A DNA stretch of 64,000 nt from Skeletonema tropicum (taxonomy: Eukaryota; Bacillariophyta; Thalassiosirophyceae; Thalassiosirales; Thalassiosiraceae). Below are positions 8,811 to 20,070 of this stretch, in pieces (position 1 is the first letter of the stretch; each line of letters opens with the position of its first letter). The position numbers and the translations under genes were made by a program. A model generated the notes under the pieces. That model searched no databases, was not told where the DNA came from, and was given only the letters and a program-made list of their open reading frames with translations. The DNA is taken from assembly GCA_037178625.1 (NCBI GenBank), contig CM074134.1, positions 1,302,001 to 1,366,000 of the forward strand, given 5' to 3'.

Positions 8811-11800
8811 CAAGGAGTACAATAAGCCACTACAAGCGGCTCATATCATGACATGCATATCTCAAATAGCGCTACAAGCCCGCCCTCACTGGACCTCTCA
8901 TATCAGCTACGAGACTGTAGCTTCGCTTCAAAATAACCTACATTAGTGAATCATCGCTTCTACCAGCAAAAACCGTATAAACAGCTACAATGAGCATTTC
9001 TAGTATCACCACATTGCAAATTGGGCAACTAAAAGCGGCTCATGCACGTGTTGACGACGATAGATACGATTTGGTGGATTGTGTTGCTGCTGGCCAGCCC
9101 TCACTGGACCTCTCATATCAGCTACGAGACTGTAGCATCGCTTCTACGCACGACATCCGTCTGAGCAGCTCCAATGTGCTTCTCTAGAATTACCACATTG
9201 GCAAATGAAGCCATTAGAAGCGACTCATGCACGTGTTGACGGCGATAGATACGATTTGGTGGATTGTGTTGCTGCTGACAAGCCCACACTGGACCTCTCA
9301 TATCAGCTACGAGACTGTAGCATCGCTTCTACGCACGACATCCGTCTGAGCAGCTCCAATGTGCTTCTTACGTATCATGGCCGAATGACATGGGCCATTT
9401 AAAGGGGGCTCAAGCACGTGTTGACGACGATAGATACGATTTGGTGGATTGTGTTGCTGCTGGCCAGCCCACACTGGACCTCTCATATCAGCTACGAGAC
9501 TGTAGCATCGCTTCTACGCACGACATCCGTCTGAGCAGCTCCAATGTGCTTCTTACGTATCATGGCCGAATGACATGGGCCATTAGAACCGACTCATGCG
9601 CTTGTTGACGACGACAGATACGATTTGGTGGAATGTGGCGCTGCTGGCGAGCCCACACTGGACCTCTCATATCAGCTACGAGACTGTAGCATCGCTTCTA
9701 CGCACGACATCCGTCTGAGCAGCTCCAATGTGCTTCCTCTGATACTTGGGCGAATGTTAGAGGTCTCTAGAAGGGACTCATGCGCTTGTTGACGACGATA
9801 GATACGATTTGGTGGATTGTGTTGCTGCTGGCGAGCCCACATTGGACCTCTCATATCAGCTACGAGACTGTAGCATCGCTTCTACGCACGACATCCGTCT
9901 GAGCAGCTCCAATATGCTTCTTAAGTATCATGGCCGAATGACATGGGCCATTAGAAGCGACTCATGCGCTTGTTGACGACGATAGATACGATTTGGTGGA
10001 TTGTGTTGCTGCTGGCCAGCCCACATTGGACCTCTCATATTAGCTACGAGACTGTAGCATCGCTTCTACGCACGACATCAATCTGAGCAGCTCCAATGTG
10101 TTTCCAAATAATCATGGGCGAGTGTGAAAGGCCACTAGAGGCGGCTCATGCACGTGTTGACGACGATAGATACGATTTGGTGGATTGTGTTGCTGCTGGC
10201 CAGCCCACACTGGACCTCGCTTCTACGCACGACATCCGTCTGAGCAGCTCCAATGTGCTGCTAACGTAAAAAGAGCGAGTAGATGTGGCCACTAAAAGGG
10301 ACTCATGCGCTTGTTGACGACGATAGATACGATTTGGTGGATTGTGTTGCTGCTGGCCAGCCCACACTGGACCTCTCATATCAGCTACGAGACTGTAGCA
10401 TCGCTTCTACGCACGACATCCGTCTGAGCAGCTCCAATGTGCTTCTTAAGTATCATGGCCGAATGACATGGGCCATTAGAACCGACTCATGCGCTTGTTG
10501 ACGACGACAGATACGATTTGGTGGAATGTGGCGCTGCTGGCGAGCCCACACTGGACCTCTCATATCAGCTACGAGACTGTAGCATCGCTTCTACGCACGA
10601 CATCCGTCTGAGCAGCTCCAATGTGCTTCCTCTGATACTTGGGCGAATGATAGAGGTCTCTAGAAGGGACTCATGCGCTTGTTAGAATGCCACACCATTC
10701 CCAAAATGCATTGCAAAGGCATCTCAATATTCGCGGAGTGGGGAGGGACCCATGAAGCGCTGAAATCGAAATCTATCTGTCGAACCGCATGATCTGGGTA
10801 AAATTGCGCGAAATCCTTAAGTGTAGAAATCCTTAATTATTGCGGGAAGGAATTTTGTTAGGGTTAGTCTTTGTTACATTTTGTTACCCCTGAAGTAAGT
10901 TCGAATCGTCACACAAATGTTACAGCGATTCTTTTTGCATCCTTTCGTTTGGCTTGATCGAATAAGTAGTAATGCTGCCCGCATAAGCTATGGTACGGCT
11001 AGGCAATGCTAGAAAAAAGGATTTTATTACATATCTCAATATTTAGTGAGTAGTGAGAAGAATCTGCCGCTAACCCCATCGCCTGCCTCTCGCAGGCATG
11101 GGGTCAGCGTTCGAAAATCAAGATACCTGTGACTTCCTGAGGTTGCCGCTCATCGTTCGGCCTCAGCTACGTGCATGCGCCTCTAGAGTACTGCTTTATC
11201 TCTCCTCTTTTACTCGCACACGGTGCACCCTAGTTGACGACGATAGATACGATTTGGTGGATTGTGTTGCTGCTGGCCAGCCCACATTGGACCTCTCATA
11301 TCAGCTACGAGTCTGTAGCATCGCTTCTACGCACGACATCCGTCTGAGCAGCTCCAATATGCTTCTTAAGTATCATGGCCGAATGACATGGGCATTAGAA
11401 GCGACTCATGCGCTTGTTGACGACGACAGATACGATTTGGTGGATTGTGTTGCTGCTGGCCAGCCCACATTGGACCTCTCATATTAGCTACGAGACTGTA
11501 GCATCGCTTCTACGCACGACATCAATCTGAGCAGCTCCAATGTGTTTCCAAATAATCATGGGCGAGTGTTAGAGGCCACTAGAGGCGGCTCATGCACGTG
11601 TTGACGACGATAGATACGATTTGGTGGATTGTGTTGCTGCTGGCCAGCCCACACTGGACCTCGCTTCTACGCACGACATCCGTCTGAGCAGCTCCAATGT
11701 GCTGCTAACGTAAAAAGAGCGAGTAGATGTGGCCACTAAAAGGGACTCATGCGCTTGTTGACGACGATAGATACGATTTGGTGGATTGTGTTGCTGCTGG

Positions 11801-14800
11801 CCAGCCCACACTGGACCTCTCATATCAGCTACGAGACTGTAGCATCGCTTCTACGCACGACATCCGTCTGAGCAGCTCCAATGTGCTTCTTAAGTATCAT
11901 GGCCGAATGACATGGGCCATTAGAACCGACTCATGCGCTTGTTGACGACGACAGATACGATTTGGTGGAATGTGGCGCTGCTGGCGAGCCCACACTGGAC
12001 CTCTCATATCAGCTACGAGACTGTAGCATCGCTTCTACGCACGACATCCGTCTGAGCAGCTCCAATGTGCTTCCCCTGATACTTGGGCGAATGTTAGAAG
12101 TCTCTAGAAGGGACTCATGCGCTTGTTGACGACGATAGATACGATTTGGTGGATTGTGTTGCTGCTGGCGAGCCCACATTGGACCTCTCATATCAGCTAC
12201 GAGTCTGTAGCATCGCTTCTACGCACGACATCCGTCTGAGCAGCTCCAATATGCTTCTTAAGTATCATGGCCGAATGACATGGGCCATTAGAAGCGACTC
12301 ATGCGCTTGTTGACGACGATAGATACGATTTGGTGGATTGTGTTGCTGCTGGCCAGCCCACATTGGACCTCTCATATCAGCTACGAGACTGTAGCATCGC
12401 TTCTACGCACGACATCCGTCTGAGCAGCTCCAATATGCTTCTTAAGTATCATGGCCGAATGACATGGGCCATTAGAAGCGACTCATGCGCTTGTTGACGA
12501 CGATAGATACGATTTGGTGGATTGTGTTGCTGCTGGCCAGCCCACATTGGACCTCTCATATTAGCTACGAGACTGTAGCATCGCTTCTACGCACGACATC
12601 AATCTGAGCAGCTCCAATGTGTTTCCAAATAATCATGGGCGAGTGTGAAAGGCCACTAGAGGCGGCTCATGCACGTGTTGACGACGATAGATACGATTTG
12701 GTGGATTGTGTTGCTGCTGGCCAGCCCACACTGGACCTCGCTTCTACGCACGACATCCGTCTGAGCAGCTCCAATGTGCTGCTAACGTAAAAAGAGCGAG
12801 TAGATGTGGCCACTAAAAGGGACTCATGCGCTTGTTGACGACGATAGATACGATTTGGTGGATTGTGTTGCTGCTGGCCAGCCCACACTGGACCTCTCAT
12901 ATCAGCTACGAGACTGTAGCATCGCTTCTACGCACGACATCCGTCTGAGCAGCTCCAATGTGCTTCTTAAGTATCATGGCCGAATGACATGGGCCATTAG
13001 AACCGACTCATGCGCTTGTTGACGACGACAGATACGATTTGGTGGAATGTGGCGCTGCTGGCGAGCCCACACTGGACCTCTCATATCAGCTACGAGACTG
13101 TAGCATCGCTTCTACGCACGACATCCGTCTGAGCAGCTCCAATGTGCTTCCCCTGATACTTGGGCGAATGTTAGAGGTCTCTAGAAGGGACTCATGCGCT
13201 TGTTGACGACGATAGATACGATTTGGTGGATTGTGTTGCTGCTGGCGAGCCCACATTGGACCTCTCATATCAGCTACGAGTCTGTAGCATCGCTTCTACG
13301 CACGACATCCGTCTGAGCAGCTCCAATATGCTTCTTAAGTATCATGGCCGAATGACTTGGGCCATTAGAAGCGACTCATGCGCTTGTTGACGACGATAGA
13401 TACGATTTGGTGGATTGTGTTGCTGCTGGCGAGCCCACATTGGACCTCTCATATCAGCTACGAGACTGTAGCATCGCTTCTACGCACGACATCCGTCTGA
13501 GCAGCTCCAATATGCTTCTTAAGTATCATGGCCGAATGACATGGGCCATTAGAAGCGACTCATGCGCTTGTTGACGACGATAGATACGATTTGGTGGATT
13601 GTGTTGCTGCTGGCCAGCCCACATTGGACCTCTCATATTAGCTACGAGACTGTAGCATCGCTTCTACGCACGACATCAATCTGAGCAGCTCCAATGTGTT
13701 TCCAAATAATCATGGGCGAGTGTTAAAGGCCACTAGAGGCGGCTCATGCACGTGTTGACGACGATAGATACGATTTGGTGGATTGTGTTGCTGCTGGCCA
13801 GCCCACACTGGACCTCGCTTCTACGCACGACATCCGTCTGAGCAGCTCCAATGTGCTGCTAACGTAAAAAGAGCGAGTAGATGTGGCCACTAAAAGGGAC
13901 TCATGCGCTTGTTGACGACGATAGATACGATTTGGTGGATTGTGTTGCTGCTGGCCAGCCCACACTGGACCTCTCATATCAGCTACGAGGCTGTAGCATC
14001 GCTTCTACGCACGACATCCGTCTGAGCAGCTCCAATGTGCTTCTTACGTATCATGGCCGAATGACATGGGCCATTAGAACCGACTCATGCGCTTGTTGAC
14101 GACGACAGATACGATTTGGTGGATTGTGTTGCTGCTGGCGAGCCCACACTGGACCTCTCATATCAGCTACGAGACTGTAGCATCGCTTCTACGCACGACA
14201 TCCGTCTGAGCAGCTCCAATATGCTTCTTAAGTATCATGGCCGAATGACATGGGCCATTAGAACCGACTCATGCGCTTGTTGACGACGACAGATACGATT
14301 TGGTGGATTGTGTTGCTGCTGGCCAGCCCACATTGGACCTCTCATATCAGCTACGAGACTGTAGCATCGCTTCTACGCACGACATCCGTCTGAGCAGCTC
14401 CAATGTGCTTCCATTGAATATTGGGCGAGTGTTAGAGGGCACTATAGGCGGCTAATGCACGTGTTGACGATGATAGATACGATTTGGTGGATTGTGTTGC
14501 TGCTGGCCAGCCCACACTGGACCTCGCTTCTACGCACGACATCCGTCTGAGCAGCTCCAATGTGCTGCTAACGTAAAAAGAGCGAGTAGATGTGGCCACT
14601 AAAAGGGACTCATGCGCTTGTTGACGACGATAGATACGATTTGGTGGATTGTGTTGCTGCTGGCCAGCCCACACTGGACCTCTCATATCAGCTACGAGAC
14701 TGTAGCATCGCTTCTACGCACGACATCCGTCTGAGCAGCTCCAATGTGCTTCCATTGAATATTGGGCGAATGTTAGAGGTCTCTAGAAGGGACTCATGCG

Positions 14801-16580
14801 CTTGTTGACGACGATAGATACGATTTGGTGGATTGTGTTGCTGCTGGCGAGCCCACATTGGACCTCTCATATCAGCTACGAGTCTGTAGCATCGCTTCTA
14901 CGCACGACATCCGTCTGAGCAGCTCCAATATGCTTCTTAAGTATCATGGCCGAATGACATGGGCCATTAGAAGCGACTCATGCGCTTGTTGACGACGACA
15001 GATACGATTTGGTGGATTGTGTTGCTGCTGGCCAGCCCACATTGGACCTCTCATATCAGCTACGAGACTGTAGCATCGCTTCTACGCACGACATCCGTCT
15101 GAGCAGCTCCAATGTGCTTCCATTGAATATTGGGCGAGTGTTAGAGGGCACTATAGGCGGCTAATGCACGTGTTGACGACGATATCTGCGATTTGGTGGA
15201 TTGTGTTGCTGCTGGTCAGCCCACACTGGCCCTCTCATATCAGCTACGAGACTGTAGCATCGCTTCCACGCACGACATCCGTCTGAGCAGCTCCAATGTG
15301 CTTCCAATGAATATTGGGCGAATGTTAGAGGGCACTAGAGGCGACTCATGCACGTGTCGACAACGATAGATACGATTTGGTGGATTGTGTTGCTGCTGGC
15401 CAGCCCACACTGGACCTCTCATATTAGCTACGAGACTGTAGCATCGCTTCTACGCACGACATCCGTCTGAGCAGCTCCAATGTGCTTCTTACGTATCATG
15501 GCCGAATGACATGGGCCATTAGAAACGACTCATGCGCTTGTTGACAACGATAGATACGATTTGGTGGATTGTGTTGCTGCTGTCCAGCCCACATTGGACC
15601 TCTCATATCAGCTACGAGACTGTAGCATCGCTTCTACGCACGACATCCGTCTGAGCAGCTCCAATGTGCTTCCAATGAATATTGGGCGAGTGTTAGAGGC
15701 CACTAGAGGCGGCTAATGCACGTGTCGACGACGATAGATACGATTTGGTGGATTGTGTTGCTGCTGTCCAGCCCACATTGGACCTCTCATATTAGCTACG
15801 AGACTGTAGCATCGCTTCTACGCACGACATCCGTCTGAGCAGCTCCAATGTGCTTCCAATGAATATTGGGCGAGTGTTAGAGGCCACTAGAGGCGGCTCA
15901 TGCACGTGTCGACAACGATATATGCGATTTGGTGGATTGTGTTGCAGCTGGCGAACCCACACTGGACCTCTCATATTAGCTACGAGACCGTAGCATCGCT
16001 TCTACGCACGACATCCGTCTGAGCAGCTCCAATGTGCTTCTTAAGTATCATGGCCGAATGACATGGGCCATTAGAACCGACTCATGCGCTTGTTGACGAC
16101 GATAGATACGATTTGGTGGATTGTGTTGCTGCTGTCCAGCCCACATTGGACCTCTCATATCAGCTACGAGACTGTAGCATCGCTTCTACGCACGACATCC
16201 GTCTGAGCAGCTTCAATGTGCTTCTTAAGTATCATGGCCGAATGACATGGGCCATTAGAAGCGACTCATGCGCTTGTTGACGACGATAGATACGATTTGA
16301 TGGATTGTGGTGCTGCTGGCCAGCCCACATTGGACCTCTCATATCAGCTACGAGACTGTAGCATCGCTTCTACGCACGACATCCGTCTGAGCAGCTCCAA
16401 TGTGCTTCCACTGAATCTTGGGCGAGTGTTAGAGGGCACTAGAAGCGGCTCATGCACGTGTTGACGACGATATATGCGATTTGGTGGATTGTGTTGCTGC
16501 TGGCGAGCCCACATTGGACCTCTTATATCAGCTACGAGACTGTAGCATCGCTTCTACGCACGACATCCGTCTGAGCAGTG
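8811..16580. repeat. Satellite array: 184-bp monomers with a 1,077-bp higher-order period
   Basis: About 39 head-to-tail monomers can be placed using the phrase GATACGATTTGGTGG, at 9063, 9248, 9433, 9617, 9801, 9985, 10169, 10326, 10510, then 11246 to 16473. Spacing is 184 bp (185 in the first copies), except for a shortened 157-bp monomer that lacks 27 bp around the CATATCAGCTACGAGAC segment. Shortened monomers start at 10169, 11613, 12690, 13767 and 14476; the 1,077-bp spacing between 11613, 12690 and 13767 equals five full monomers plus one short. The first units (8811-9060) are degenerate. Since 184 is not a multiple of 3, the recurring 60-77 aa ORFs on both strands are by-products and not genes. 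Confidence 0.95.
10684..11235. other. 552-bp insertion interrupting the satellite
   Basis: The array breaks after CGCTTGTT at 10683 and resumes at GACGACGATAG at 11236. The unrelated 552 bp is bounded by GTT on both sides (10681-10683 and 11233-11235), which may be a 3-bp target duplication or just shared bases. No clear terminal inverted repeats and no ORF of note. An ATCTCAATATT phrase occurs twice inside. It could be a short non-autonomous element or residual unique DNA. Confidence 0.5.
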
Positions 16581-17959
16581 CGCATTTCGTCTGAGGAGTG
16601 CTATTGGGCTTGGTTAGTATGTATGCCACTGAGTTCAATGGGGCACTTGAAGCGGCTCATGCGTATGTTTGGGCGCGGGGGCACTGTCTCGAAGCTCGGA
16701 TTCGGATATCTTTAGAGGCACTCGACACGTTGTTGGCCACAAGCACGTGTGTTTCATCGTTAGACTCATAATAGAATACATCTTTCCACTTTAAACTAGT
16801 ATTAGCAAAATGTCACGGAAGTTAACGATTGCATTGCGAAAGAAGTCGAATTCCCCACAAGTCCTCCAACATCCAACATCACGGTTATGCTTCAGTTTTG
16901 AGTAGCCTTGCTCAACTGTGCAGCTTGAAGATACTGCATCGGATAGCGGTTCCTCAAATGCGCTCTACATACTCGCCGTGCGCTTAATCTTTCCCTGCAA
17001 TCGTGCCTTGTACCGCCGGGATGGCTGCTGCTTTCAAAAGAGCCGGCATTTCAACCTTCTGCATTTTCAATTTTCATATAAGGTCACAAAAACTGACACA
17101 AAAACATCACGTACTGAGGTCTCTTCATCTCGAATTGTTTGAACTTCCTTTTTAGTGTATAGTGTAAGTGAAAAAGTACAATTTTACTAAATTTTAGCTT
17201 TTAGTTCGTGGCTGCCAGTCAGTGTGCCAGGGCAAGCAATGGCATTCCTGCCAAAGACACGCGGCAGCAGCGAAGAGAACTTAGCTCTCGTGTTCCTGCT
17301 GTTTCAGTTAGATTCTTCGTGCATAGCGTAGACGAATTGATGATCACATGGCATAGCGATAATGTGATCATAGTTATTTGCGATTGCTGGTTACAGCAGG
17401 CGCACATCAAGCCTCCACGAGGAGTGGCAATCTGTTGAGATTCATTAGGAAGAGGCTGACTACTCTCCTGCCCGGATGCAGCCGACCTAGCACGAAGACT
17501 GCCTTGCGTGCACTCTCTTCCAGCTCACCTCAAACCTCTTCTTTGGAGCCTTCGTACTCGATGAAGTGACCGCTTCCGAATGGAAACAGGGCAGGTCTCC
17601 CTGCCAATTTGGATGGAGAATACTTCCTACCGGTACTTTTCTCCGTAGGGGTTCCAATGGGTGATTTCCGGAGGTTTAAGACGTAACGAGTATAGCGTTC
17701 ATCAAATACACTTCAAATGGCCAGATTACCTTAGCTTATTTGATTTGCGCCTTTCTTAGATGTCGCATGAATGTTAGTTTTCTCATTTGCATAACATTAC
17801 GCTTTTTGAACTTCATTGCACATTGCACAATGCACATATGTACCATACTTATTGCACCATGGACCAGAAGCACAACGCACACCATGACATGGCACATGGC
17901 ACTTCTCCCACCGTGTACGATAAGATAGTCCACAGTCCACATCCAACTGCTACCTTCCA
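16581..17959. other. Intergenic region, about 1.4 kb
   Basis: Begins with decayed satellite fragments (to about 16660), then unique sequence. Short ORFs here have no family features. No RNA gene recognised. Confidence 0.4.
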
Positions 17960-19619
17960 ATGAATCATAGAGACCATAATTATTATGAGGCGAATGCGGC
18001 CGATATCAGTACGGAGGAAATTACTTCTTCCGAGAAGAACAAAAGGATTCTTCAGCAGCTTCGCGATGGGAATTTGAAAAGCATCACTTTCTCTTTCTGG
18101 AACATGCAGTGAGATATGGATATTTTCTTATCATGGAAGGAGATGATTTGGGCTGGCTAGGATATTTCATTGGTAGAAGTGATTGTTTACGACAGCTTAG
18201 AATTTTTGCAACTACGCTAAATCAAGAGAGAGAGCAACAAATCATTCTTGCCCTAAGTGATGGTATCGCTAGGAATCAATCCATTCGAGAACTTGCAGTT
18301 ACGAATCTCAACAATGATGGGTTAGCCGTAATAACAAGATTATTGGGCAATGATATGATGCATATAGAGGCATTCAATCCACTCGAATCGGGAATGAGTA
18401 AATTGGAGAGGCTTTCCCTGCTGGATTGCAACATTGGTGATGCTGAAGTTGCTTCTATCTCACATGGATTGAGGAGCATTGGATCATCCTTGACATACCT
18501 TGATTTGTCAAATAATTCCATTGGCAGTGAAGGATTGACGGCTTTGGCATCAGCACTAGCCAATGCTACCAGTATCCAGGAATTGCACCTCGATGTAAAT
18601 GACTTTTTCATGGCAACAGACGGATTGAGATCTTTATCGGATTGGTTACAAACATCAGCTATCAAATTGGATTGGCTGAGTCTTCATTCGTGTGGAATTA
18701 ATGATGAAGGGCTGCAAGCTTTGACAGCGGGAGCAGTGAACAATTGCAAAGTAATCGATCTGTCAGATACTTCGAATAAAATCACGACATTTGGATTAAG
18801 ACACATGTCAAATTCATTGCAATCCGAAAGCTGCTGTTTGGAAAATCTATACCTAGAAAACATAAATGTTGGTGAAGATGGCGCAAAAGTCTTAGCTCGT
18901 GGCTTGGTTGGCAACACATTGCTAAGGGAAATGTCCATACTTCATTATGATGAAGGTTATTCATTTTCTCCCGCTGGATGGTCTGCTTTCTCCTCGGCAC
19001 TTTGTAATACGTCCAGCGTCAACAACACGTACCTGTCAAACCACACCTTACATGCACTCTGGGATAAAAATCGGTAGATGCCGAAGATGTCGTTGATGTT
19101 GACAAAGATGTTTTCTTTTACCTCCAGCTGAACCAAAAGCATCCACAATATGCTGCTAGATACAAGATCCTCATGAACCATACTCATCTCGACATGACTC
19201 CTCTCCTTGAATGGGAGTTGAAATGTCTACCTTTGGCAGTTGGTTGGTTCGAAAGAGCAAAGCCTTGCACAACGTTGTCAGTATCAAATTTTGAATACCT
19301 TGAGGACAAACCTACTATTTTAGAAGAATCTGATGCAGAATTTCAAAGTAGAGTCTTGACAGCATTGTATGAATTTGTCCGTGGAGTGCCGAGGAAAGTG
19401 TTGGAGAGACGTGATGAGTTGATTTTGGTTGCGGCTTACGACAATAAGATTGCGATGGTTGAGCAAGGAAATAAGAGGCTCCGCGAAGATGTGGAAGAAC
19501 GTGACAGGACGATCGCTGAACGTGACAGGAAGATCACACGACTTGGCGAAGAGAATGAGAGACTTATGGGAATCGTCAATTTGGTGAGGAATGCTGTGGA
19601 TTCTGAGAGAGTAGAGTAG
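17960..19619 (+). pseudogene. Leucine-rich-repeat protein gene with two frame breaks
   Basis: Three frames carry successive parts of one LRR protein. Part 1 (17960-18112) reads MNHRDHNYYEAN... to a TGA at 18110. Part 2 (about 18112-19076) starts with GYFLIMEGDDLGWLGYFIG and contains at least six RNase-inhibitor-type LRRs (LERLSLLDCNIGD, LTYLDLSNNSIGSEGLTALASAL, IQELHLDVNDF, LENLYLENINVGEDGAKVLARGL). Part 3 (about 19071-19619) contains VDAEDVVDVDKDVFFYL, HLDMTPLLEWELKCLPLAVGWFERA and a coiled coil. This order matches the common diatom LRR proteins. Both shifts are -1 (one base missing); the second lies in an A5 run at 19066-19070. It is either a decaying gene or a functional gene with consensus deletions. 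Confidence 0.75.
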
Positions 19620-20070
19620 AGAAACATGGATGAGCTCTATTGCTTCATCGTCTATTTTTGCTCTTGAAAGATGGTGCAGATAGCGACTAAATGCTAATAC
19701 ACATATACATATGCGGTTAAAGACTAAGTGCTAAATACGTGTACACATCAGTGCAGTGCTTCACAGCAGAATATTGCACAAATAGCGCAAATAATTCCAT
19801 CGGAGTCTTCTTCCTCTCGCTCGACCTCCTTCAAAATTTTGTTGTGTCGATCGGGAGGGATCGGGAGATAAGGAGTCCACAAAGACCTACCTCTAGCCTA
19901 CTAATGTTCCTTCCTCCTATCCTACTTGAGAGCCCATCATCTGCTCCATGAAAAAAACCATGCAACACAGCCAACGCGACATTGCTTGGACATGCAACAT
20001 GCAACATCAACCATGCTCTGCTTTGAACAAGAGATAGCACAGCAAATCATCCCGCTCCTCAGCCAACAAA
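19620..20070. other. Intergenic region upstream of the helicase gene
   Basis: About 450 bp between the LRR remnant and the helicase start. No ORF with family features and no repeat seen; presumably holds the helicase promoter. Confidence 0.4.

Noticed and set aside
10890..10910. tRNA B-box-like GTTCGAATC
   Set aside because: No A-box upstream and no matching T-stem or acceptor stem.
8990..16000. Many 60-129 aa ORFs on both strands with repeated sequences such as RYDLVDCVAAGQP
   Set aside because: They are by-products of the 184-bp satellite. The period is not a multiple of 3, frames change from copy to copy, and both strands give similar ORFs.
8811..16580. CRISPR-like regular spacing
   Set aside because: Entire monomers are conserved with no unique spacers, and the host is eukaryotic.
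17208..17570. Small ORFs at 17.2-17.6 kb on both strands
   Set aside because: No motif, no codon pattern, and mutually overlapping.
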